Assembly: GCF_033473495.1 (NCBI RefSeq)
Contig: NC_088939.1
Location: forward strand, 992,001-1,056,000
Reading direction: 5' to 3'
DNA from: Cercospora beticola
Taxonomy: Eukaryota > Ascomycota > Dothideomycetes > Mycosphaerellales > Mycosphaerellaceae
Length of the DNA: 64,000 nucleotides
Both the position numbers and the translations under genes were made by a program. The stretch's first letter is position 1. Every line of letters starts with the position of its first letter. Under the pieces are notes generated by a model. That model had not been told where the DNA came from and made no database searches. It was given only the letters and a program-made list of their open reading frames with translations. Positions 21,425 through 31,211 of this stretch are shown here, piece after piece.

Positions 21425-22065
21425 GAGCTGGGATAGCAGTCATGACACGATACACACCTTTTACGAGTTTGCTTTACACTTTAGCGAAGAGAGAAAAAGG
21501 GAGGCGTTCACAATTTCTTGTTAATGGAATGGGCTATGGGTCACGCGTTGCGATGCATGCACGACGGAAGAGACCAGTCTTGTGCTTTGTATGGCTTGCA
21601 AGCTGTGCATTGTAGATATACCAAATAGATCTGCCACGAGAATGTGGCCCAGAGAAAAAGATTACTTGCACGCAAACTGTCCGAGACTTTCGGATCGCAT
21701 TCTCAACCATGTTTCTTTGCTCTTAATCTGTATCGGCTTCTGTCCCTCGCGTTCTAGAGGCAATTCACCGTGCATGAGTGCACTCTTCGGGATTACTGTA
21801 GAATCCCGATAGACCGGGATCCGCGCATATCCCATGTCTCGGCGGAGAGCCGAGAAAGATGAAGTCATGACATACCATCGGATAGTGAAATGTAGGAAGG
21901 AGAAAGGACTGCCAATGATACAATATACCATACAACATCACTATTGTACTCATCTATGCCTATACGAATGTGAATACCAACGTGGATGCATGAGGGAAAG
22001 GTGCAGACCAAGTAAGTAATCGAAGAAGCGCAGAGAGAGAAAGACAGATCAGCAAGCCAGCCAAT
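21425..22065. other. Convergent 3' intergenic region
   Basis: It carries the 3'UTR of acl1 and, on the minus strand, the end of the 22066-22434 ORF. Short ORFs only. Nothing recognised. Confidence 0.45.
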
Positions 22066-22434
22066 CTAATCCCGATGCCCATTCATATCATCATGACCAT
22101 CATCTTCTGTCTTCTTCTCCTTCTTCTCTTTCAACTCTAGTCGTATACGTTCATGCCACTCTTGACTTTTCAGCATTTCCACAATAACCGAGTCCCATCG
22201 CCATCCAGCAAGACGGTCATCAAAGTGATTTCTCAACCTCACGACATTACCGCCAAATGCTCTGTAGACTTCATCGCGAGTTACAGGACGCTCTTCGTCT
22301 TTGTAAGCCGCAGCGACAGCCTGCCATGGATCTGGGGCTTCCATGAGTGAGTGGACGAATCTGTAAGCTTCGGCGAGACGACTCGTGCCCTTGTTGCTTG
22401 GGATCGTTTCAAGAAAGCGAACAAGGTTTTGCAT
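22066..22434 (-). CDS. Hypothetical 122-aa ORF just downstream of RPN1
   Basis: The ATG at 22434 lies 12 bp beyond the RPN1 stop, on the same strand. The product has a protein-like helical composition (LAEAYRFVHSLMEAPDPWQA, DEVYRAFGGNVVRLRNHFDD) and ends in a Lys/Glu-rich, then Asp/His-rich tail. No domain is recognised. There is no room for a separate promoter, so it may be read from an internal promoter, be part of the RPN1 3'UTR, or be a downstream exon of a model I cannot resolve. Confidence 0.35.
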   Translation of the reverse strand: MQNLVRFLETIPSNKGTSRLAEAYRFVHSLMEAPDPWQAVAAAYKDEERPVTRDEVYRAFGGNVVRLRNHFDDRLAGWRWDSVIVEMLKSQEWHERIRLELKEKKEKKTEDDGHDDMNGHRD

Positions 22435-22446
22435 TGGTAGCGTGTT

Positions 22447-25270
22447 CTACGGCGCTTCCCAATCCGGGTTCTGTGTGAAGTTGTCAGTGATGTGTTTGAA
22501 TTGGGAAATAATGCTGGGAGAATGTGCTCACCTTCTTCACTATGCATACACCCTCCAATGTGTTCGCGACTGAGATCCATTCCTCGTCTTCGAGCTCTGC
22601 GCGCTCGCCGTGTCCAAGCAGTACGGGTGTTGATTGTGTCTGCCAGCCGGTGATTGTCTTCGGTCGTCCTGCTTGTCCAACAACATCGACTGCCTGACCC
22701 ACACGAACGTTGAGCTGTACGGGCTTGAGGTCCTCGTCGAGTGTAATGAGGAAGCGAGGGTTCATAGCAATAGCTAGATGGTACAGCAGGTAGTGGTGCT
22801 CGCCCAGAATGAATGCTTTCGGGTTCTCGATGAGTGAAATGGCAACGGTGAGCAGACCAGCGGCCGAGACTCTTGAGAGGACAGTTCGGTCTGTGTGGAA
22901 GGGGCTGATGGACAGTGTTCCCTTGCCCATGTGCAGCAGACCTTGCGCAATTCTGACCATGAACAGCGCACTTGGATCTCGGTGGTAATATGATGCAAGC
23001 TGTCGGAGAAGCTGTGCGAGACGAGCATTGTTTGTGCCAGCACCAACCATGCCCATGGCGAAGATTGCGTTGACTGCAACATCAACGTCGTTGTCATGTG
23101 AGTACCGAGAGAGGGTGTCATAGATCTTCATCTGAGGATTCGACACGCTGATGAGACCCATCGCAAGAGGCACAGCTTTCCGTATGTTAGGCTCACCGTA
23201 GTGCATCAAGTGACCGAACTGTCGGAGGACCATCTCCTGGCCAATGTCTTCGCCCATGGCCACTAGAGCCAGACCGAGCACAGCATATGCCTGGACCAGT
23301 TGTTCACCGGCAATATCCTTCTTCTCGTCGCCCTCTTTCTTCTCTTCCTCTTTGTCCTCATCATCCTTGTCATCCTTGTCCTCGATGTGCTCGTTGCAAA
23401 TGTGGAGAAGTTGTTGCAACTTGAGCACAGCACCGGTGCCTGCCCATGCGCACATCTCGATGAGCACGGATGCAGGCTTGGACATCGGGTGATCGATAGC
23501 CTTCAGTGTCTCAAGAATGACATCGACCTCTTCCTGCTGTCCGAAGTACAACACTGCAAGGCCTAATGTCATGAAGCGCGTCCACTTGTCCTTGAGCTGC
23601 TTGTTACGATCTTCATCAAGGAAAGTCTCGATAATAGCTTCGCTGACATCCGAGTGCGCTGTGCCGACAAATACGAGGCCCAGAGACAGCGCCGCACTCG
23701 CAGACAACTGCATCTCCAACCCAGTGTCTCTAACGAGAGGAAGGAGGACTTCGAGAACTCCCTCGTTGTTTGAGCCTGCGTATGCCAGGCCCAGACCGAG
23801 GATGCGAGCAACCTTGTCGGCGACAGTCTTGCCCTCAAAGTCTCCCAGGAGTGCGAGAGTTGGATCGCCTTCAACCTTCACGCCTGCATTCATGACGCCC
23901 ATGGCCAATGCCGCACCGGCCTTGATCTTATCCTCAGAGACGTATGTATATGCGTCAATCTTGTCGAGACCGAGCTCAACATCCCACAGGAGAAGTAGAC
24001 CGGCAGATGCTGCAGCTGAAAGCATTCCCTCCTCTTTCACCTTCCACACCCAGCTCTGCTTGACACCACCTTCCACCAGCATCAGCTTATCTTCGCCGAA
24101 ACCAGCGTTAACAAAAGCGTTGACAAATGTTGACGCAAGGTTGTGCCGCGCTGAATCTGTGTTGGTCAAGCCTGCGGTGCGATTCGACTCCAGGTGTGAC
24201 TTGTAGATGTCCTCCGGTACCTTCGGATCCAATACGTTCAACTCTTTCGCCAAAGATTTGTAATAGGTAGGCAAACGTGTGTTGTTCAAGCACTCTTGCA
24301 GCTCCTCATCCCCGGCGTCTTCTCCTTCTAGCTCGATCGATATCCGCTGTCGGGCAAGAAGGAAAGCGAGTTGACGCTTTGTGGTCTTGTCGGGCGCAGA
24401 GTTGAAATCGGATTTGATGAGCTCAAGATCGTTGAGCTTGATCGCTAATGAGATGGCTTGCGTGTATTGTTTGTACTGCAAGTAGACATCGTGTGCAGTG
24501 CGAAGGAAGCGATCGTTGTCAGGATATGTGAGGAGCGGCACCATCGATGCCATGTACAGGCACACGCGGCTGTACGTGTTCTCGTCGAGATGCTCTTTGA
24601 TATGCTCGATCATTTCGAGCTCGGAGAGAATGTCGACGGCGTCGGCTTCGGCATTGTGCTTGAGGAAGAAGGGCACGAGCGTCAGCGCCAAAGATGTGAT
24701 GTCCTCGGAATCTTTCTCCTCCTGCTGTCGGACTTCGTACTCTTGCCCGATCTCTAGCGCGAGATGGCGCATGTACTCGTGGCCCCATGAGCCGATGTCT
24801 GTGCCAGGCGCGAGCAGTCGGTACTTCAAGGTGTCCCGTCGATCCTCGTCATCGGAATATGTCATGCCCAATACGGACAGTGTGTCGGCGAGTGAGTCCT
24901 TTTCGGGGCTCTTTGGCCACTTCTCGTATGCTTCGGTGAGCTTCTCGTAATGTGGTCGGAGGAACTTGAGCGGCTTTGGCACGGCTGTCATCGAACTGGT
25001 CGATGTCTTGATGCTCGTCTTGATGGCTTCAAGTGCCGCGGAGTACAGCGATGAGTCGGACTCTGTTAGTCGCTCCACGAGCATGTCCAGCTCATCCTTG
25101 AGCTTCTGGTCTTCTTCGCTCAACTCCTCTGGCGGCAAATCGAGGTCGTTGTCCTTCTTGCCATCCTTGCCATTTGCCTTGGCGCCATTGACGCCGTTGG
25201 CCTGTTTGCCATCTTCAGCCTTTCCCTTGCCCTTGTCGACGGCCTTGGGCTTCTCCGCCTCCTTCGCCAT
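22447..25270 (-). CDS. RPN1: 26S proteasome regulatory subunit Rpn1 (PSMD2)
   Basis: This is the largest base subunit of the 19S regulatory particle and a docking site for ubiquitin receptors and Ubp6. Exon 1 (22532-25270) encodes nearly the whole protein. A 61-bp intron precedes a terminal 24-nt exon (22447-22470) that adds NPDWEAP, giving 920 residues. The N-terminus is Lys/Asp/Ala-rich and disordered. LDMLVERLTESDSSLYSAALEAIK and PLKFLRPHY are typical Rpn1. The centre and C-terminal half contain proteasome/cyclosome repeats (GLVFVGTAHSDVSEAI, GLAVLYFGQQEEVD, AVLGLALVAMGEDIG, PLAMGLISVSNPQ). They are interrupted by an acidic Asp/Glu/Lys loop near residue 630, also usual. The gene is divergent from RIO2 across 349 bp. 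Confidence 0.95.
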
Positions 25271-25619
25271 CTCTGACGATCACGAGAGCTCGGGTGTGTT
25301 GATAGTGTTGTCGCTGCTCGATGGTGAGACGGACGATCGATCCGGCGGGCTGATACAAGTGGCAATCAAGAGAGCTATCTGCGGGCGCTCTCAGTGAAGA
25401 TGTGTTGATTGATGGGGAGGTTTAGTGGAAGTCGATGTTGTCAACGCGTCTGGTCGTCGCCTGAGCCCAAGTGCTTAGTTACAGCAGCAGCAGCTTCGAT
25501 GGCGCGGCTTGTTCGGGAAGGTGTGGCGGCTCCCGGACAACGACATCACCGCAATTTTCTGGCCGCTGTCACATGTAAATGCAGTGGCCATCTCGAACTT
25601 CACAACACAGAGTGGCACG
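25271..25619. promoter_or_regulatory. Divergent promoter between RPN1 and RIO2
   Basis: This is 349 bp between two start codons of conserved housekeeping genes. No exact yeast-type proteasome control element (GGTGGCAAA) was found. A short GTGGCAA match exists on the plus strand near 25360. Confidence 0.5.
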
Positions 25620-27018
25620 ATGAAGCTCGATACTGGCGCACTACGATATTTGTCCAGCGAAGACTGGCGCGTGCTTGCTGCAGTAGGTGCACTTTCTTCA
25701 AGTTTCATATTGCAAGTTCGTACTGAGAAAAAGTGTGTAGTTTGAGCAAGGGAGCAAGAATCATGAAGTCGTTCCCACACCACTGATCCAGTCGATTTCT
25801 GGACTCAGAGGCGGTAGTGGTATACACAAGAACATTTCCAATCTCGCCAAAGCCGGTCTCATCGCCAAAGTGAAGAACGCAAGATGTATGGCCCTCCTCA
25901 CCTGTCCCGCGACCCATGACTGACACCATTCAGATGATGGCTACCGACTCACTTATGGCGGCCTCGATTACCTCGCACTCAACGCGCATCGAAGATCAAA
26001 TGTCATCTTTTCACTTGGCAATCAGATCGGTGTTGGCAAGGAGTCAGACATCTACATCACAGCATCACCGGAGGGCCGCCAGCAAGTCCTCAAGCTGCAT
26101 CGACTAGGACGCATCTCGTTTCGAACAGTCAAAGCGAATCGTGACTATCTTCGCAAAACTGGCAACTCAGGCACGGGAGATTGGAAGTATCTCTCTCGCC
26201 TGGCGGCACACAAGGAGTATGAATTCATGAGAGTACTTCACCGGGAAGGCTTCCCGGTGCCAGAGCCGCTGGCATGGAGCCGCCACACTGTTGTCATGGA
26301 GTTCATCGACTCCTTCCCACTCCGCATGGTGGACGAAGTCGGCGATCCCGGCAAGCTGTACGCCGAGCTTATGGACTTGATCGTACGACTCGCGCAGCGA
26401 GGCCTGATTCACGGTGACTTCAACGAGTTCAACATCCTGATCAAGGAGAAGCCCAAAGCGGACGGATCAGTACAGGTAATCCCAATCTTGATTGACTTTC
26501 CACAAACAGTCAGCACAAATCACGCAAATGCGCAGTACTACTTCGATCGGGATGTGGCTTGCGTGAAGAGATATTTCGAGCGACGATTCAAGTACACAAG
26601 TGATGCGAAGGGACCCTTCCTGAAGGACGCGGTGAAGGACGTCGATCCAGAGAAGAGGCTAGATATTGAGGTGGAAGCTAGTGGGTTCTCCAAGAAGATG
26701 ATGAAGGAGAGTGAGAGGTTTCTCGATGGCACGCAGGCTGAAGCAGCTGACGAGGCCCAAGATGAAAATGGAGATGAGGATGAAGCGAGCGACAGTGAGG
26801 CTGAAGACGGCGAAGATGCAGATGTCGCACACGATGCAGATGAAGAAAATCCTGAGCTGGAGTCAAGGTTGGAGGGACTGGCACTCGAGGACGAGGCTGC
26901 TATGCGATCTCGTAATCTGGCAGACTTTGGTCTACAGCCCATAGAGCTCTCTCACGAGCCCGATGTGGTAGCGGAGAAAGTGCGCACGAAGAAGAAAGCT
27001 ACAGGATGGGCGATATGA
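25620..27018 (+). CDS. RIO2: Atypical serine/threonine kinase Rio2
   Basis: This is the kinase/ATPase needed for cytoplasmic maturation of pre-40S ribosomes. Three exons (25620-25682, 25741-25885, 25934-27018) sum to 1,293 nt, 430 residues. The N-terminal winged-helix domain reads MKLDTGALRYLSSEDWRVLAA, then FEQGSKNHEVVPTPLI. The RIO kinase domain follows with the P-loop-like GVGKESDIY (~residue 101), the catalytic loop HGDFNEFNIL (~228) and the metal-binding IDFPQ (~254, Rio2-specific in place of DFG). The C-terminus is a long Asp/Glu-rich tail ending KKKATGWAI, as in other fungi. The first intron ends GTGTAG and the second splits the Tyr codon of ARYDGY. Confidence 0.95.
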
Positions 27019-27763
27019 GCAGGCCGAACGAAATTGGCAGAGGTCGCGGAAAAACGAGCATTACATGCCAACCGTGCTGAGGAGGCTGAGGCGTGGCGCG
27101 CTATGGCTTCACTTGGTCTGGTCATTCAATTGACGGTCCTGTGTCATCCAGCTCGACAATTGGCAAGGGTGAAGCATATTGCAGCTTCTAAGGAAGACTA
27201 TCAGCTCATTGAAGCGAACGTGGTCGCTGCTCGCCCCTCATAGGATGAAGTCGAATCGCTTCAGGCACTGATACCCCCATATTCTCGCGACAATTTCGCC
27301 CAATGCAGGCATCAACGCCTCTAAACGCCTTCGTCCCTCTGCAAAATGTCCATGGCAGGCCTTCGAACGTGCTGCTCCAGTCGACGCTGGAGTCAAATGG
27401 CTCTTCAAAGATGTAGGCTCGCTGCTGTCTGATGTCCTGGGCAACCGCCGCGAGTCGCTCCTTGAGACAGTCTCGGGAACCTGCACGCGAAGACAATGCG
27501 TGAAGCATGATCGAATTACGGCTCTCAGCACCAACAGTGCCGGGTCAGAGTGTTTACGCGTGTCCTCGGTCTTCAGATTGCCCGCTGCAGCGTTTGCACT
27601 TGCCTTGTGTGACGCAAGGCTGCCTGCCGCAGGCACCCCTGGAAAACGCGCTAAGTTGCTGCTCCAAACTGTCGCGCGAGAAAAACAACCGCACCGTCAA
27701 ACACGACAACAGAACAAAGAACCGTCAATATCCACCATCCCTGAGACACAGAATCACGGCGAC
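27019..27763. other. Intergenic region between RIO2 and the SET-domain gene
   Basis: The open frame of the SET gene extends back to about 27500 without an ATG, and this part reads like 5'UTR. A 69-codon ORF at 27034-27243 has an Ala/Glu-rich start but no support. No gene is assigned. Confidence 0.4.
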
Positions 27764-29323
27764 ATGGATAACACGGTCAATGCGGTCAGCACGACGCTGC
27801 ATCACGTCCTCTTCTTCCTCTACAGAAACAAGCCGCAAGACGACAGCAGCTCACCCACCGACTCGACCCCATCAAACGCCGGCCACGAAATGTCGAACGG
27901 AACCTCTGTCAGCAATGGTCCAGGCTCCACCCCAACTACTCGTGCTTCAACGCCGGCGAGTGGCGCTTCTGATCGAGCCACCTCGAAGGGCAACGCCTCG
28001 CCACTGAAAGCAGATGCGCCGGATTTCGTGCCTCGCACTGTTGCCCAACCACTGTTCGAGTTACGAGCCAGTGCAGGCAAAGGTCTCGGCGTCTTCGCAT
28101 GTCAGTACATCCCTCGCGGCACTCGAATCATCTGCGAGAAGCCTCTCCTTGAGATCGCTCAGGGCAATCTCGACCTCGCCTACCACGAGTACCTTCGCCT
28201 CTCGCCCACCAAGAAGGCCGCGTTCGATGCGCTGCACAGCTTTTTGCCGCCTCATCTCGATGCCGAGCACGCAGCCAGAGTCTGCGCGCTCCATCGCCAG
28301 ATTCGCGAGGCAGACTTGGAGCAGTACCTGTCCGAGCACGTCCGTGTGATCTCCATCTTCGCTTGCAACACCTTCATACTCGCCAATGGCAACCTGGGAG
28401 TCTTCGAAGTTTCATCGCGCTTGAATCACTCGTGCGTTCCCAACGTACACCATACCAACAACCCAGTTCTTGGTAAGCAGACCGTACAAGCTGTGCGCGA
28501 CATCAAGCCTGGTGAAGAACTTCAGGTGAATTACCTGGGCGCAGGAGCTGGGTATGAGATGCAGCATCTCCGTCTACCGAAACTCTACGATCTATACGGA
28601 TTCCACTGCACTTGCGTTGCTTGCTCTGACCCCACTGGCATGTCTGATCAGAGACGCGAGCTCCTCAACGGTATCTTCTGGGGCTTGAATGAGTACATGC
28701 ATGGTACGGCTCCTGACGGACGCTTCGTCCCCGCCTCGCCAGCCATGGCCCTGGTCCAGGCTGAGGACGGGATTCGCTTCATGATTGAGGAGCAGCTTCT
28801 ATGCACTCAACTCATGAAGGCTTACCGCTTCGCTTCGACTACTGCACTCGCGGTTGGCAATTACGAGAGCGCACTCGAGTATGCCTTCAACGAGGGAGAA
28901 GTGGAGTACAACGTGTTGGGCGTTGAAGTAGATGACCTTTGGAGCATCAACATGGCCGCCAAGCAGTGGATCGAGAAGGTCTACACGACCGCGAGGGGCG
29001 CTGGCCATTGCTTCGAGGCGGCCTTCTTGCAAACTTTGTCGGGGTATGCTCAGAGAGCCGTTCGGTCTCTGGAGCGCAATTTGAGCGGACATCGTGGCCT
29101 CAACAAGAAGAAGAGCAAGAAGAACTTCAAGCATGCACAGAAGAAGAGTGTCCCTCATGCCGGAGAGCAGGGCCCTACCCTCACCGAGAAGGGCACCAAC
29201 TATGCACAGAAGAAGAGCAACACTCATGCACAGAAGAAGCAGAACGGCTCCCCACGCAAGCAGGCTACTCAGGATGAGAATGTCGCGCCAAAAGGAGCTG
29301 CCAGCGAGGGCTTCAAGGACTAA
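27764..29323 (+). CDS. SET-domain protein (SMYD/Set5-like), 519 aa
   Basis: The first in-frame ATG is at 27764 (MDNTVNAVSTTLHHVLFFLY). After a Ser/Thr/Ala-rich linker the SET domain starts at FELRASAGKGLGVFACQYIPRGT. It contains the cofactor/active-site pieces SRLNHSCVPNVHH and KPGEELQVNYLG, then a post-SET-like FHCTCVAC. This layout (split SET, Cys cluster right after, helical C-terminus) fits fungal SMYD/Set5-like putative lysine methyltransferases. I see no complete MYND zinc finger. The C-terminus is Lys-rich with imperfect HAQKK/YAQKK repeats (four copies). The substrate is unknown. The tail may be a nuclear or nucleic-acid-binding region (inference). Confidence 0.82.
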   Translation: MDNTVNAVSTTLHHVLFFLYRNKPQDDSSSPTDSTPSNAGHEMSNGTSVSNGPGSTPTTRASTPASGASDRATSKGNASPLKADAPDFVPRTVAQPLFELRASAGKGLGVFACQYIPRGTRIICEKPLLEIAQGNLDLAYHEYLRLSPTKKAAFDALHSFLPPHLDAEHAARVCALHRQIREADLEQYLSEHVRVISIFACNTFILANGNLGVFEVSSRLNHSCVPNVHHTNNPVLGKQTVQAVRDIKPGEELQVNYLGAGAGYEMQHLRLPKLYDLYGFHCTCVACSDPTGMSDQRRELLNGIFWGLNEYMHGTAPDGRFVPASPAMALVQAEDGIRFMIEEQLLCTQLMKAYRFASTTALAVGNYESALEYAFNEGEVEYNVLGVEVDDLWSINMAAKQWIEKVYTTARGAGHCFEAAFLQTLSGYAQRAVRSLERNLSGHRGLNKKKSKKNFKHAQKKSVPHAGEQGPTLTEKGTNYAQKKSNTHAQKKQNGSPRKQATQDENVAPKGAASEGFKD

Positions 29324-30004
29324 TCTGCATATGTTTGTGCATTGCTTCTCTGTGTTTGAGGGTGCTTGGGTACGGCGTTTTTGATAACAACGGGTTTGGC
29401 GGTACATTGACTTCTGTCTGGCGGACGGGCGCAACGCATGCGTAAGTCGCAATGGGCAACGAAACGCAGGAGTTTGTAAAAGAGATTGCTTTGCAGCGTA
29501 CAATAAATAATAACAATGCCATGGACACGCAAAAATGGGCAAGTCGAACTTCATCTTCGTCAGTCAGTATTCTCTTCTCCACCAAGTGACGATTTCTTTG
29601 TCGGCTGAATCAAAGATCGACTAAAGCCTCGCTAATCTGACGCCAATCGGAGCTTGTGCCTAGTCAATGCGCGTCGCGTCGTCATAGACGCCAAATACTG
29701 GACGAGCTTCACAATGGAACATGACCTCAATCTGTCGTTTACATTTGGCCCAATTCACTTTCGCATATCCTCTTCTACTCGCTCTGCAGACTCGTCATCA
29801 GAAGACATCAATTCCTGCAAACGCTATCCTCAAGATCTCGCTCGCATCCATACTCGAACTTCATCAGTCAATACAGCAGCCACCATAGCTTCCAAGCAGC
29901 TCAATCGTCTCTCTCACCATTTACGCAGCCTATCGGGCACTACAGCTTCCACACCTTACACATCACCCACCCGAAACACCAGCAACGGCTGGTTTCGACG
30001 AAGC
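29324..30004. other. Intergenic region and probable 5' leader of the PNPOx-like gene
   Basis: The reading frame of the downstream gene stays open from 29654, with an in-frame ATG at 29714. The 97 extra codons are Ser/Thr/Arg-rich, without domain features, and the DNA is CT-rich like a fungal leader. It could be an N-terminal extension (possibly targeting) or untranslated. Confidence 0.4.
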
Positions 30005-31211
30005 ATGGCCACCACCGCCAACCCTAACAGCCCGCCCACGAGCGAAGCACCATGGAAGAAGCTGTTCCACTCACACTTAAGCAAGATGGACTCACCAGAG
30101 TTTGTCTTTAGCAGTCTCACACCCTCCACTCGCTCCGAATCCCGCGATGGCAAGACACCAGTCCCTTACGTCCCACGAGCCCGCTTCTGCATCTTCCGTG
30201 CTTTCTGGGCCGAGCTCCCAGACAACAAACACAACACCGCAGAGAAGAACGATAGAGTCTATGAATCCGATCTTCCATGCTTCACCACCGATGTTCGAAT
30301 GCAAAAGCTTTTTGAGATCTTCGCATCGAGTGCGGGGAAGGCGGACGATGAGAGCTTGGTGCAGGGAAGTGGTGGTGGGGGTCCTTGTGAGGCGGTGTGG
30401 TGGGTTAAGCTGCCAGATGAGGGTATTATGATGCAGTGGAGAATCAAGGGAGAGGCATATGTGGTTGCGAGTCAGGATATTGATACCGTGGGAGAGGAGC
30501 AGACGAGTGGGGTGAAAACTGTGAAGAGTGAGTTGGGGAGGAGAATGAGGGTCGTCAAGGAGGATGGCGTGGAGGGATGGAGTTGGGCGAAGGAGATCAG
30601 AGGACATTTTGGAAATATGAGTCCTGGTATGAGAGGTGAGTTTGTGCTGTTTTCTTCAACGTCCTGCGTGTCTGGGCGACGGGGCGAGTTGGCCGTCCTA
30701 CAAGCAAGCTGCCCACCAACTACTGCTGGGGTGATTGTGGAAGGTGTGGTTTTCTGCGCAAGCAGAGAGCAAGTTCACCTTCGCCCAAGAATAGCGCAAT
30801 GCACGACATCGAAAGCGATCAAACATGATCATTGGGCCGCTGTGCAGAAGCTGCCGCTGCGCACGAGCATTTTGGTTGTTGCATGCAAGCCACGACTCAT
30901 GAAGCAACGCTAGCATTAATCCTCATCTTCGAAGAGCACCTCAGCTGACCACAAATTTGCGCACAGGCAGCTTTCAGAACCCGCCACCAGGTCAGCAGGT
31001 CGATAAGCCATACGATGAGAAGAAGCACCAAATCGGTGAAAAAGTCGAAGACCTGGACCACCCAGTTGCGAGAGAGAACTTTCGTGTTGTGGTGATTAAG
31101 CCAGAGGAAGTGGAGAGTGTTGATCTGAGTGATCCAAAGAAGGGAAGGCGAGAGGTTTACAAGTTTAACCACCAAGATGGCACGTGGTCACATGAGACGT
31201 GTTGGCCATGA
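30005..31211 (+). CDS. FMN-binding pyridoxamine-5'-phosphate-oxidase-like protein (Pyridox_oxase_2 type)
   Basis: Two exons (30005-30635 and 30967-31211) encode 291 residues if translation starts at MATTANPNS. The conserved split-barrel start APWKKLFHSHLSKMDSPEFVFSSL follows directly, which favours this ATG over the in-frame one at 29714. Other family landmarks are VPYVPRARFCIFRAFWAELP, DLPCFTTDVRMQKLFEIF, AVWWVKLPDEGIMMQWRIKGEAYVV, and after the intron SFQNPPPGQ, RENFRVVVIKPEEVESVDL and a closing HDGTWSHETCWP-like end. The intron (331 bp) is unusually long for this window, but GTGAGT/CACAG joins the frame correctly. Members bind FMN. The in vivo reaction of the fungal proteins is not established. 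Confidence 0.85.

Noticed and set aside
29714..30004. 97-residue N-terminal extension of the PNPOx-like protein
   Set aside because: It is kept only as an alternative: the DNA looks like a CT-rich leader and the conserved domain begins right after the ATG at 30005.
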